Shown piece after piece: positions 1 through 9,039 of a DNA stretch of 64,000 bases (positions within the stretch are counted from its first letter, which is position 1; each line of letters opens with the position of its first letter). The position numbers were made by a program, and so were the translations under genes. The notes beneath the pieces are model-generated. The model had not been told where the DNA came from and searched no databases. It saw nothing but the letters and a program-made list of their open reading frames with translations. This DNA comes from Geminicoccaceae bacterium (GTDB lineage: Bacteria; Pseudomonadota; Alphaproteobacteria; Geminicoccales; Geminicoccaceae), in contig JACKIM010000002.1 of NCBI GenBank assembly GCA_020638465.1, positions 806,001 to 870,000 of the forward strand, in the 5' to 3' direction.

Positions 1-1671
1 GTGGAGGAAGGGCGCGGATACTACCTGCCGCTCGGGCATGTGGACGAGTTCGGCCAGAAGGTCGGCGGCCAGCCCGAACTGGAGGCTGTCCTCGACCGGC
101 TGCGCCCGGTGATGGCCGATCCGTCGGTCCTGAAGATCGCCCACAACGCCAAGTACGACGCCGGCGTGCTCGACAAGTACGGTATCGCCATCGCGCCGGT
201 CGATGACACCATGCTGCTGTCCTACGTTCTCGATGGCGCCAGCCACGGTCATGGGCTGGACGAACTGGCCGAACGTCATCTCCAACACCACACGATCACG
301 TACGAGTCGGTCTGCGGCAAGGGCGCGAAGCAGATCCTTTTCACGGAAGCGCCGCTGGAAAAGGCCGCCCCCTATGCCGCCGAGGACGCCGAAGTGGCTC
401 TCCGTTTGTGGAAAATCCTCAAACGGAGACTGGTGGAAGAACGCATGGTCACGCTCTACGAGCGTTTCGAACGGCCGCTGGTCCCGATCCTGACGCGCAT
501 GGAGCTTGCCGGGATCAAGGTCGACCGGGCCCATCTGCAGCAGCTGTCCTCGCTGTTCGGCCAGCGCATGGCCGAGCTGGAAGAGCGGGCGATGGCGCTT
601 GTCGGCCATACCTTCAACATCGGATCGCCCAAGCAGCTGGGCGAGGTGCTGTTCGACGAGATGGGCATCGAGGGCGGCAAGAAGACCAAGACCGGGGCCT
701 ATGCGACGGGGGCGGAGGTGCTGGAGGCGCTGGCGGCAGGCGGTCACGAACTGCCGCAGGTCGTGCTCGACTGGCGGCAGCTGCAGAAGCTCACCCGTAC
801 CTACAGCGAAGCCCTCGTCGCCGATATCTCGCCGGCAACCGGCCGGATCCACACTTCCTACGCCATGGCATCGACCTCCACGGGCAGACTGTCCTCAACT
901 GAACCCAATCTCCAGAACATACCCATCCGTACCGAGGAAGGGCGCAAGATCCGCGAGGCGTTCGTGCCTGAGGAGGGTTTTACACTGGTTTCCGCGGATT
1001 ATTCCCAGATCGAGCTGCGGGTGCTGGCCCACATGGCCGATATCGACGCCCTCAAGGATGCGTTTGCGAAGGATACCGACATTCACCGGGTGACGGCGGC
1101 ACGCATGTTCAGGAAGCCGCTGGACGAAGTGGGTAGCGATCTTCGCCGTTCGGCGAAAATGATCAATTACGGGATCATCTACGGTATCGGAGCGTTCGGT
1201 CTCGCACAGCGGCTGGGGATCCCGCAAAAGGAGGCGAAGGCCTTCATTGATGCCTATTTTGAAGAATATCCCGGAGTGCAGGATTATATGGAGCGGGCCA
1301 AGGCGACGGCGCGCGAGCAGGGATATGTGACCACCCTGTTCGGCCGACGCTGCCATGTCCCCGAGATCAACGCCAAGTTGCCGACACGGCGCAACTATGC
1401 CGAACGGCAGGCGATCAACGCGCCGATACAGGGATCGGCTGCCGACATCATGAAACGGGCGATGATCCACGTGGCGCATGCGCTCGAACGCGAGAAGATG
1501 GACACCCGGCTGCTGTTGCAGGTCCATGACGAACTGGTGCTTGAGGTGCCGCACGATGAACTGACGGCGCTGGAAGACCTCGTGCGTTCGGTGATGGAAG
1601 GGGCGGCATCGCTGAGCGTTCCGCTGGTGGTCGATGTCGGCCACGGTCCGAGCTGGGATGCCGCTCACTGA
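1..1671 (+). CDS. polA: DNA polymerase I, C-terminal part (5' end outside window)
   Basis: This is the last 556 residues of a family A DNA polymerase, which is usually about 900-950 aa. The 5' nuclease domain and the start of the proofreading domain lie before the window, so the GTG at base 1 is only the window edge. The visible part begins in the 3'-5' exonuclease domain and keeps two of its acidic motifs (HNAKYDAGVL near residue 48 and YAAEDAEVA near 125), so proofreading is probably intact. Polymerase motif A (DYSQIELR, Asp near 333), the O-helix (RRSAKMINYGIIYG) and motif C (VHDE near 508) are all present. The enzyme fills gaps and replaces RNA primers during repair and replication. It is convergent with the polysaccharide operon, 36 bp away, and no clear terminator was seen between them. 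Confidence 0.97.
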   Translation: MEEGRGYYLPLGHVDEFGQKVGGQPELEAVLDRLRPVMADPSVLKIAHNAKYDAGVLDKYGIAIAPVDDTMLLSYVLDGASHGHGLDELAERHLQHHTITYESVCGKGAKQILFTEAPLEKAAPYAAEDAEVALRLWKILKRRLVEERMVTLYERFERPLVPILTRMELAGIKVDRAHLQQLSSLFGQRMAELEERAMALVGHTFNIGSPKQLGEVLFDEMGIEGGKKTKTGAYATGAEVLEALAAGGHELPQVVLDWRQLQKLTRTYSEALVADISPATGRIHTSYAMASTSTGRLSSTEPNLQNIPIRTEEGRKIREAFVPEEGFTLVSADYSQIELRVLAHMADIDALKDAFAKDTDIHRVTAARMFRKPLDEVGSDLRRSAKMINYGIIYGIGAFGLAQRLGIPQKEAKAFIDAYFEEYPGVQDYMERAKATAREQGYVTTLFGRRCHVPEINAKLPTRRNYAERQAINAPIQGSAADIMKRAMIHVAHALEREKMDTRLLLQVHDELVLEVPHDELTALEDLVRSVMEGAASLSVPLVVDVGHGPSWDAAH

Positions 1672-1707
1672 GGACGGCCCGGACAGGGGTGAAAGAGGGG
1701 GCAAGCA

Positions 1708-2952
1708 TTACCTTCCTGCCCCGACCGGCTGCTCCGTGGGTGTGGATGCCGATTCTGGCATGGTGCCGGCCAGCATCGGCGCGAGCAGCATGGCCAGCCG
1801 TGTGCATTCGGCGACCGCGCGGCTGATGGCAAAGGCTTCGAGCAGACCGCTGCGGCCGGCCAGTGGCAGCGCCAGTGCCAGCATTCCCAGCATGGCGATA
1901 TTGGCCCACAGTACGGTTTTCTGCCTGCGTATCGCTATGAGCGCGCCCTGCGTGACGCTGGTCAGGCTGGCCAGGACGAGCCATGGAAGCAGGTACAGCA
2001 TCGGTCCGGCCGCCGGTGCAAAGGCGTTGCCGAAGATCATCGGCAGCAGGAAGGGGCCGAGGAGGGCGAGGGCGGCCGCTCCCGACAGGGCAAGGCAGGC
2101 TGCCAGTCCCAGCTCGCGGGCGAGGCGGCGGCGGAACACGTCCATCTGTCCCCGCAGCGGGGCCAGCCTGGCCATGGCGAGCTGGCCCATCGCATTGGCC
2201 GGGACAAGAGCGGCGGTGACGATGGCCGTCGCCAGATAGTAGTATCCGGCCTCCCGGGTGCCGAAGGCATAGCCGACGAACAGCAGGTCGAGATTGGCCT
2301 GTGCCTGCGAGATCAGGGTGGACGCCATCAATGGCAGCCCGAGATGCAGCAGGGTCGGGGCGCGCAACAGTTCGGCGGCGGCCGGCGGCGGAGCGCGTAG
2401 CGTGATCGAGGAAACCAATGCGGAGAGAGACCAGCTCGCCGTGAAGATCATCGCTACCGAGCTGGCATGTTCGAGACCGGAGACCAGCATGGTGAGGGTG
2501 AGCATCGCCAGCGGTCGTACCAGCAGCAGCAGGCCCGCCTCGATGGCGTGGTTGCGTGCGAGTGCGATCCAGTCGAGTTGCAGCGACACCGCAAACAGGC
2601 TCGCTGCCATGACGACGGCGGCAAGGCGCATGTCGGGCGGCATGAACGCCGAGGCGACGATCGCCATGACGAACACGATGCCGCTGATCGACAGTCTCAG
2701 CGACAGGTAGTTCGCGATGAGGTGACGACAGGCCCCTCCGACGTAGCCCGCTTCGGCCGTCACGACCGATCGCAGGCCGAATTCGCCCAGATGCACGCCA
2801 TAGGCATGCAGGGCGAGCATGATCGACCATATGCCGAGCTCGTGCGGACCGAGACTGCGGGCAATCACGGTCATGGCGACGAGATTGAGCATCATCGCCA
2901 TGACCCGGCTGCCTGTCAGCGTGGCGACCGACCAGAGGTGGGGAAGGTTCAC
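1708..2952 (-). CDS. Wzx-type polysaccharide flippase / oligosaccharide exporter
   Basis: This 414-residue protein is built almost entirely of hydrophobic segments, about 12 predicted by eye, with short polar loops. That matches the size and texture of the MATE/MOP-family Wzx and PST flippases that move undecaprenyl-linked sugars across the inner membrane. It is the last gene of the minus-strand polysaccharide operon. Its start overlaps the stop of the upstream glycosyltransferase by 4 bp, which suggests translational coupling. No Wzy polymerase or Wzz chain-length regulator is visible nearby, so the polymer or glycan may be completed by genes elsewhere. The family assignment is good; the exported substrate is inferred only from the neighbours. 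Confidence 0.8.
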   Translation of the reverse strand: MNLPHLWSVATLTGSRVMAMMLNLVAMTVIARSLGPHELGIWSIMLALHAYGVHLGEFGLRSVVTAEAGYVGGACRHLIANYLSLRLSISGIVFVMAIVASAFMPPDMRLAAVVMAASLFAVSLQLDWIALARNHAIEAGLLLLVRPLAMLTLTMLVSGLEHASSVAMIFTASWSLSALVSSITLRAPPPAAAELLRAPTLLHLGLPLMASTLISQAQANLDLLFVGYAFGTREAGYYYLATAIVTAALVPANAMGQLAMARLAPLRGQMDVFRRRLARELGLAACLALSGAAALALLGPFLLPMIFGNAFAPAAGPMLYLLPWLVLASLTSVTQGALIAIRRQKTVLWANIAMLGMLALALPLAGRSGLLEAFAISRAVAECTRLAMLLAPMLAGTMPESASTPTEQPVGAGR

Positions 2953-4061
2953 ACCGCTTGAAGGCGACGATAGAGTTGCATGACCCTCGTCATGATCGCA
3001 TCCTCGCTGAGATCGTCGATGCGGTCGGTGCTCCTGTAGGTACCGTTCCCGATCATGGCGGCGGCCCGCAGGCAGCCTTCGGCGAGCGAGATCGGGTCGG
3101 CATCGCAGATAAAGCCGGTCTGCCCTTCCTCGATCCAGTCCGGCACATCGCCGACATCGGTGCTGACCACCGGCCGCATGCAGCGCAGGGCTTCCTTGAC
3201 GACCGTCGGAGATGCCTCGTAGCGGCTGGTGAGCAGCAGCATGCCATGGTGGTGGATGATCGCCGGCACCTCATCGTGCGGCACGCAGCCGACCCACTTG
3301 ATGTGGGCGCTGGCCGGGCTCTCGGCGATGCGGCGGATGAGCTGCCGGCTGTCCTCGCCGTCTCCGGCGATCGTCAGGCGGAAATCATGACCGAGCGCCC
3401 GCAGCCGCTCGACCACCGAGATGGCCAGGGGAACGTTCTTTTGATGGCTGATGCGGCCCAGCAGCAGGATGTCGTGGGCAAGCCCTGGCGATGGGGGCCT
3501 GTTCTCGTCATGGCCGAACAGGGCCTCGTCATAGGTGGCGGGGATCACCCCGGCACGCTCGAAGGGCTCGTGGACCACGATATTCGCGAGCGTCTCGCGG
3601 TCGCGGTCGCTGACGCAGACGATGGCATCGGCCAGCGACGTGACGCGTCGCTCGAACATCAGCATGAACTTGCGGATCGGCGAGGCGAGGCTGCCGAGCC
3701 AGCCCTGCAGCACCTGGCCCGTGACATTGTGGTAGCTGATCAGGACCCGGCCGGTGCCGGGACAGAAGGTCAGCTTCGGCCAGGCGGCGTAGTTGCGGTG
3801 GAAGTGGAACACATCGCCCGCGCGAAAGTCGCGGCGGCGGGTCCAGAACCATCGCCACAGTGCGAGATAGTAGCGAAGGAAGTTCGATCCGCGCGAGATG
3901 TAGTGGATGTTCGGAGCGTCGCGGACGTCCTGCATGCGCGCGGCGACAAGCTGGAATTCCAGCCCCGATTTCAACAAGGCTCGATGCAGACCGCGGAAAT
4001 GCTCGGCTCCGCCGCCAAGATCCTGCGCCAACGGGTCATTGTTGTAGAAAACGTAGATCAC
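2949..4061 (-). CDS. GT4-family glycosyltransferase
   Basis: This 370-residue protein has the GT-B fold pattern of family 4 glycosyltransferases. The N-terminal half carries a Gly-rich acceptor loop (DLGGGAEHFRGLHRALL near residues 14-30). The C-terminal half has the nucleotide-sugar motif ILLGRISHQKNV near 200 and an E-x7-E element (EASPTVVKEAL). These proteins retain the anomeric configuration of a nucleotide-activated sugar and act at the cytoplasmic face of the membrane. Donor and acceptor cannot be read from the sequence. Its start overlaps the end of the upstream fusion gene by 26 bp and its end overlaps the flippase by 4 bp, so all three are probably co-translated. Confidence 0.85.
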   Translation of the reverse strand: MIYVFYNNDPLAQDLGGGAEHFRGLHRALLKSGLEFQLVAARMQDVRDAPNIHYISRGSNFLRYYLALWRWFWTRRRDFRAGDVFHFHRNYAAWPKLTFCPGTGRVLISYHNVTGQVLQGWLGSLASPIRKFMLMFERRVTSLADAIVCVSDRDRETLANIVVHEPFERAGVIPATYDEALFGHDENRPPSPGLAHDILLLGRISHQKNVPLAISVVERLRALGHDFRLTIAGDGEDSRQLIRRIAESPASAHIKWVGCVPHDEVPAIIHHHGMLLLTSRYEASPTVVKEALRCMRPVVSTDVGDVPDWIEEGQTGFICDADPISLAEGCLRAAAMIGNGTYRSTDRIDDLSEDAIMTRVMQLYRRLQAV

Positions 4062-5877
4062 GGACCTTGCCCCTGGAAGATGACCCGCCGCCCAACCCGG
4101 CGAGTCTCAGAATTTCGGCCACCGATTGGTCCGGCGTGCCGTCGTTGTCGATGATCGCCAGGCCGAAGAAGGCGGCCAGTCGATCGTAGAGTTCGCGCCG
4201 CCGTTCATGATTGCGATCGGCCAGCGCATCCGGCCTGTCGCGGCGGACAGCTTCCGGGTCGCGTCGAACGAGAATGGTGATGTTCGGTCGTGGCAGGTGA
4301 CGCACCAGACGCGGCCCGATCCGCTCGATCACGAACCGGTCCAGGCCGGTGTCGATGGCGAGATCGACCAATGTGTCGAAGATGCAGCGATCAGCGAGGA
4401 CCATCCGCTCACCCCGCCGGCGGTAGCGCATGGCCAGATCGAGCCGGCTGTCGATGACCTGAAGGACCAGGAAGGGAAGTGCCAGCCATGCCCGCCCGGC
4501 GAAGTCGTGATAGCCGGTCACCGTGTCGCCGATGGTTTCCCTGCGGTTGTGTCCGGTAAGTCTCGCCAATGCCAGGAGCGGCTTGGAAAGATAATTGCGA
4601 AATCGGCTCCAGACATGCACGGTCGGGACGCCTTCGGCACCCAGGTGGATTTCAAGGTGCCGCAAAAGACAGGTCTTGCCACAGCCATCGGCACCGCAAA
4701 GGGCGATCATGGCCAGATCGCCGATGGACCGGGGACGTGGTGCGGGGAGGCTTTCGACCTCGGACTTCCAGCCGCGCCATTTGTCCGGATCGATGCAGGG
4801 GCGGCTGCGGCTCCGTGTTGCATGGATCAGCGCGTCGGGCAGCCGGTCCGGACTGCCGACGACAATGCCGCCCAGCTCGTTCGCATATTCGCTCACACCG
4901 GGAGTGTCGAGCGTCACCACGGTCCTCCCGCCCAGACCCGCTTCGAGAATGACGAGAGGCACATCCGAGACCGGAGCGAGAAATGGCAGCAACAGGACAT
5001 CGACCTGCCGCACGGCGTTGCGCAGTGCCGTATCGTCGAGCATGCCGACCCGACAGTCGATCAACCGGCGCACCGGGCTCCTTTCCACGCGGGCGAGATA
5101 GGCGGCCATGACCTCCCGATCGCAATCAGGTCGCAACAGCAGGAGGAATCCTGCTTCGAGGCCGCGGCCGACCGCGCGCTCGAACGTTTCGAGGGCGAGC
5201 ACCGCGCCGCGGAGGGCCAGCGGCGGACCCAGATAGCAGATCGTCTGCGGGCGGTAGCCGCCGGGGTCGGGAGAAACCGGAGGGAAGGGGTGAACCTGCG
5301 GACGCAGATGGCGCCCGAACGGCAGTCCTGCCCGGGTGAAGCGGCTCTGGGCGGCCCTGCTCAGATAGAGCAGCGCCCGCGCGCCCGAACGCCGGTAGCC
5401 GGCAGCCAGCAGAAATCCCGGAACCAGGCTGTTCAACAGAGGGCGCAGCACCAGCCTGCGTTCACGCCACAGGAACGCGATACCGGGAGAGAGAACTTCC
5501 CTGGGGTGGAGGCGCGGACTCGCCATGAGCATCGTCGTGTCATGGGTCCAGGGAAAGCGGCGTGTCATCATCAGGGCCATGACCCCGGTGATGATGATGA
5601 CCCTGCGGGGGTCCAGCTTCTGTATGGTGAAATCGAGTTCCATCGTGGCCCTGCCGCGACGGAACAGCCGGTCGAGCCGGTGGACGGTGAACGGCCGCCC
5701 CTCGGCCATGGCGGTCGCGTCGGTGAGGACGACCACGCTTTCGCCGAGGGCGGCGAGCCCGCTGGCCATGCCATCGGCAGTGAACCATGGCTGGCGACGC
5801 AGCCGGTCGGCAGTGAAGCCGAAGATGACGATGACCGTGTCGGCCCTGTCGGGAAGACTGGCACGCCTGTGCCTCAT
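4036..5877 (-). CDS. Fusion: glycosyltransferase-like domain + thymidylate-kinase-like P-loop domain
   Basis: This 613-residue protein has two unlike halves. Residues about 15-360 look like a divergent GT-B glycosyltransferase, with a nucleotide-sugar-like region (ICYLGPPLALRGAVLALE near 213) and a late acidic element (VSDVPLVILEAGLGG near 303-317) in place of a clean E-x7-E. Residues about 388-595 are a P-loop kinase-like domain: Walker A GADGCGKTC at 395-403, a DR pair in LADRCIFDTL near 496, and a basic lid-like segment (RRDPEAVRRDRPDAL). This resembles the thymidylate kinase family, but the substrate is unknown. There is no stop or frameshift between the halves. The gene starts in a 4-bp ATGA overlap with the upstream GT4 gene. 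The kinase could phosphorylate a nucleotide, a sugar or a lipid carrier; no choice can be made here. Confidence 0.75.
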   Translation of the reverse strand: MRHRRASLPDRADTVIVIFGFTADRLRRQPWFTADGMASGLAALGESVVVLTDATAMAEGRPFTVHRLDRLFRRGRATMELDFTIQKLDPRRVIIITGVMALMMTRRFPWTHDTTMLMASPRLHPREVLSPGIAFLWRERRLVLRPLLNSLVPGFLLAAGYRRSGARALLYLSRAAQSRFTRAGLPFGRHLRPQVHPFPPVSPDPGGYRPQTICYLGPPLALRGAVLALETFERAVGRGLEAGFLLLLRPDCDREVMAAYLARVERSPVRRLIDCRVGMLDDTALRNAVRQVDVLLLPFLAPVSDVPLVILEAGLGGRTVVTLDTPGVSEYANELGGIVVGSPDRLPDALIHATRSRSRPCIDPDKWRGWKSEVESLPAPRPRSIGDLAMIALCGADGCGKTCLLRHLEIHLGAEGVPTVHVWSRFRNYLSKPLLALARLTGHNRRETIGDTVTGYHDFAGRAWLALPFLVLQVIDSRLDLAMRYRRRGERMVLADRCIFDTLVDLAIDTGLDRFVIERIGPRLVRHLPRPNITILVRRDPEAVRRDRPDALADRNHERRRELYDRLAAFFGLAIIDNDGTPDQSVAEILRLAGLGGGSSSRGKVRDLRFLQQ

Positions 5878-7001
5878 GCCGCGCGCAGCTCGTTGCAGCG
5901 ATACAGGCCGAGGAGCCGGTCGGTCACCCGTTCCCAGTCGAAACGCTGGTCAATCAGGCGTCTTGCTGCGAGTGCGCGGTCTCGCGCCTCGGCCGGATGG
6001 ACAAGGATCCGTTCCACCGCCTGGGCGAGGCTGAGAGCGGTCATGTCCGTCAGCAGCACGGGGGCGTGCGGCCCCATCTCGCCCACCAGCCCGGTGGCGG
6101 TGGAGAGGACCGGCGTGCCGGCCGACATGGCTTCGAGCACGGTCAGGGGCCCGGTTTCGTAGTCGGCCGGGTTGACGAGACAGGCCACGCGCTTGAGCTT
6201 CTCGCGCAACTGGTTGCGGTCGAGAAAGCCGATGAAGTTGACCCGTTCGGCGATGCCGAGTTGTCTCGCATGATTGCGCAGCCTGCCTTCCAGCGGCCCC
6301 TCGCCGGCGATTTCGAGGCGGATGCGCGGATCCTTCAGCAGGGCCAGCGCATCCAGCAGGCGGAACAGCCCCTTGCGGTAACCGATGCGACCGGCATAGA
6401 GCAGGTGACGACTGCGGCGGTCGCAGGGGCTGAAGCCGAAGAAGCGGCTGTCCACACCGTTGGTGATGACTTCGACCGATGCCCGCGGGCAGCGGTAATG
6501 ACGGTCGAGCTCGCTGGCCACGCCGTCGGAGACGGCGATGATCCGGCTTGCACGGTCGATGTGCTGTTGTTCATATCCCGCCGATACCAGTCGGGCATTC
6601 AGCCGGACCAGTCTGGCACGGACATCCCTTTCGGGAATGGCCGCCGTGTCGCTCAGCAGCGGGCTGTGGAACGTGACAAATAACGGCTTGTCGGTGTCGA
6701 TGGGCGGAATGAGCGGCAGATGCGCGTGAATGATATCGGCATCACCTGCACCCTCGTCGATCCAGCGTTGCAGCATCCGCCGGATCATGGCGTGGTGAAA
6801 CGGCCGCAGCTTCCAGTAGGGATAGCGCAGGTGCGCGGTGCTGCCGTCCCTGTCCTGCTGCCATCGGCCGAAGCGGCTGCCCGGCGACAGGACGATGCAC
6901 TCGACACCGCGCCGGTCGAGCCGCGTGGTGATCTCCGTCAGATGGCGGGCGATACCCTCGCGCGCCGGGAACCGGTTGTTGGTGACAAAGGCGATGCGCA
7001 T
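5874..7001 (-). CDS. GT4-family glycosyltransferase
   Basis: This 375-residue GT-B protein opens with MRIAFVTNNRFPAREGIARH, a typical GT4 acceptor-side start. It carries HAHLP near residue 96, a donor-site segment (HLLYAGRIGYRKGL near 195) and the E-x7-E element in ETGPLTVLEAMSAGTPVL near 277. It probably adds one sugar to the glycan made by this operon; donor and linkage are not readable. It ends in a 4-bp overlap with the fusion gene and begins 2 bp after the stop of the GT2 gene, so it sits in the middle of one transcription unit. Confidence 0.87.
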   Translation of the reverse strand: MRIAFVTNNRFPAREGIARHLTEITTRLDRRGVECIVLSPGSRFGRWQQDRDGSTAHLRYPYWKLRPFHHAMIRRMLQRWIDEGAGDADIIHAHLPLIPPIDTDKPLFVTFHSPLLSDTAAIPERDVRARLVRLNARLVSAGYEQQHIDRASRIIAVSDGVASELDRHYRCPRASVEVITNGVDSRFFGFSPCDRRSRHLLYAGRIGYRKGLFRLLDALALLKDPRIRLEIAGEGPLEGRLRNHARQLGIAERVNFIGFLDRNQLREKLKRVACLVNPADYETGPLTVLEAMSAGTPVLSTATGLVGEMGPHAPVLLTDMTALSLAQAVERILVHPAEARDRALAARRLIDQRFDWERVTDRLLGLYRCNELRAA

Positions 7002-7003
7002 GG

Positions 7004-7957
7004 TCAGGCGTTCTCACCCCGGGCCTCGGGGGCGATCTCGCGGTTCTGCCAGAAGAAATCCTGACTGCTCAGCCAGGCATTGAGCCGGTGCGGCAGGCGA
7101 TGGCCGGCCATGCCCATCCGGTAGCCGAGATAACGAACGAGCGTATGAAGGGTAGCGTAGGGTATGAGCGTCGGCCTTTCGATGGCCAGGTGCTCGATCA
7201 GTTGCCGCAGGAACTCCATTCCGCGGCTCTCATCCTTGCCGCGTGCGAGGAGCAGGTCGCTGAACTGGGCGCGGCTGTAGCCGACGTCGAACTGCCGGCG
7301 GAAATCGTTCCACAGGCCGGTGGGATGCGAATGGACCACGATGGCTTCGGGAACGTAGGCGATGCTGCGCCCGGCTTCGAGCAGTTCGCAGGCCGCGACC
7401 GTTTCCTCGCTGACCAGCGTCGGCTTGAAGCCACCGATGGCGTCGAGTGCGCGTTGTCGCCATGCAGCACAGCTGTTGGAGCAGAAATGGTTGTAATTGC
7501 CGTGCTGCTCCCGGCTCGCCAGCGAGCGCACGCCACCAAATTCGGGATAGTTGAAGTCGCGGATGAAGCGTTCGATCGGATCGGCCTCGGCCCGCGCAAG
7601 CTGGCGGGCATAGGCCATGTCGGCCTTGCCTTCGGCCAGTGGTCGCAGGAGCTTGGCGAGAAAATGATGGGTGAGGGGATGAGCGTCGGGCGTCATCATG
7701 ACGACGAGGTCGGTACCCAGGCGCTTGCGCGCAGCTTCGCGGGTTGCACCGTGATTGAACGTGCCGCGCGGGATCACCCATGTTTCCGCGCCAAGCTCAA
7801 GGGCACGCTCCACCGTCCCGTCGTTGGAGGTCGAATTGACCACCAGGATGCGCGGGTTGAGCGGGGATTGGCGCAACGGCGTGATGCACCCCTCAAGGAG
7901 ATCACGCGCGCGATATGTTATGATGCAGACACCAATGGTCGGCGAGATCACGGGCAT
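7004..7957 (-). CDS. GT2-family glycosyltransferase (rhamnosyltransferase-like)
   Basis: This is a GT-A fold, family 2 glycosyltransferase of about 317 residues. It starts with the strand PTIGVCIITYRAR and continues with NSTSNDGT, RGTFNHGATRE (a motif common in WbbL/RfbF-type rhamnosyltransferases) and the metal-site region MMTPDAHPL. I place the start at ATG 7957, which follows an AAGGGA ribosome site. The frame stays open to a TTG at 8050 that overlaps the previous stop (TTGA), so a 31-residue N-terminal extension is possible. A deoxyhexose donor would fit the CDP-6-deoxyhexose genes just upstream, but that is inference. Confidence 0.85.
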   Translation of the reverse strand: MPVISPTIGVCIITYRARDLLEGCITPLRQSPLNPRILVVNSTSNDGTVERALELGAETWVIPRGTFNHGATREAARKRLGTDLVVMMTPDAHPLTHHFLAKLLRPLAEGKADMAYARQLARAEADPIERFIRDFNYPEFGGVRSLASREQHGNYNHFCSNSCAAWRQRALDAIGGFKPTLVSEETVAACELLEAGRSIAYVPEAIVVHSHPTGLWNDFRRQFDVGYSRAQFSDLLLARGKDESRGMEFLRQLIEHLAIERPTLIPYATLHTLVRYLGYRMGMAGHRLPHRLNAWLSSQDFFWQNREIAPEARGENA

Positions 7958-8046
7958 GATCCAGTCCCTTTTTTTCGGCCCCGAAGGATAAGATGCCTGA
8001 CCGCGATGAAAACCCACCTCCAACCTGATCGGTTCTTGTACTAAAT

Positions 8047-9039
8047 TCAACTTTTAATTGATAAAATGCCGTCCATCGAAGCTTGTTGCAACCTGGTGTA
8101 GAATTCGACGATGGACGCCCAGATCGCGGGCATTTCCGGTGCACCGGGATCGACCAGCCCATCGCCGTTGATCCGCTCTGCTGGCTCGTCGTCATCGGCA
8201 TGGGCGGCTGAAGGGCAGGGCGCGCATTCGAGTGCGCAGGCGCTGCCCACAAGCGGCCGAACCGCATCGCCAAGGCGCGTCGCGAAACTGCCGACAGTTT
8301 CCGCAAAGCCGCTGGGCGCCAGTCGGAACATCCCCTGAAGGTCCGGCAGGGTCAGGGCGAAGTTCGCTTGGGCGCTGGCGAGGATCTGCACCGGGATGAA
8401 ATCGCGAACCCGGGACATGTGTCGGACCGGTGCGGGAGCGCCCCGCATCCAGTGACGCATGAGTTCGCTGACCAGCCCGGGTTTTTCCAGAGGCCCGAAG
8501 GGATGGGGGATGATCACCTTGCCAACGGCGAAGCCGCGGCGTTCGCCGGCAAAGCGCATGGCCTGCCAGCTCAGTGTCTTGGCGAGGCCATAGGCACCGA
8601 TGGCCGGGCGCGGACCGTCGCCGCGCCCCTCGTCGGCCTCGAACAGGCTGCCCGTGACGACCATCCGGCGACAGCCCTGCCGTGCCAGCGCGTCGAGCAG
8701 CGCATCGATTCCGGCCGTGTTGCGGCGGGCCATCTCCAGTGGGTCATAGTCAATCGATCGGAAATTTCCCACTTCGGCACCATGCAGGAAAACGAGATCG
8801 AAAGGTCCCTCCCGTTCGACGATCCCGAGGAGGCGATGACTGCCCAGGGGAGCGGATTCGACCAGCCTTGCATGTCGTGCCGCCTTCTCGATTCTCCAGC
8901 TTCGAAGTCTGTCGCCATCGGTCAGGGTTCCACGAAGGGGCCCCACGACGGATGCACCGCGACGCGCCAGCGCCTCGGCCAGCCAGCAACCGGTGAACGA
9001 ACTTGCTCCGGTGAGCAGGATCCGGCTCATGCCGGGCAA
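8047..9039 (-). CDS. NAD(P)-dependent sugar epimerase/reductase (extended SDR)
   Basis: This 330-residue short-chain dehydrogenase has a Rossmann motif at its N-terminus (ILLTGASSFTGCWLAE) and the catalytic Tyr-x3-Lys pair in GAYGLAKTLSWQ near residue 148. Its place after rfbG, rfbF and an RmlC-like epimerase suggests that it reduces the 4-keto group of the epimerised CDP-4-keto-6-deoxyhexose, completing the activated sugar. A start three codons later (MSRILLTG) is equally likely. The gene overlaps its upstream neighbour's stop, as is usual in this operon. It could also be a 4-epimerase; the product stereochemistry cannot be read. Confidence 0.8.
   Translation of the reverse strand: MPGMSRILLTGASSFTGCWLAEALARRGASVVGPLRGTLTDGDRLRSWRIEKAARHARLVESAPLGSHRLLGIVEREGPFDLVFLHGAEVGNFRSIDYDPLEMARRNTAGIDALLDALARQGCRRMVVTGSLFEADEGRGDGPRPAIGAYGLAKTLSWQAMRFAGERRGFAVGKVIIPHPFGPLEKPGLVSELMRHWMRGAPAPVRHMSRVRDFIPVQILASAQANFALTLPDLQGMFRLAPSGFAETVGSFATRLGDAVRPLVGSACALECAPCPSAAHADDDEPAERINGDGLVDPGAPEMPAIWASIVEFYTRLQQASMDGILSIKS

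Noticed and set aside
4126..6162. 678-residue plus-strand frame opposite the GT/kinase fusion
   Set aside because: Antisense shadow; composition is unlike a folded protein and the minus-strand genes overlap tightly with good motifs.
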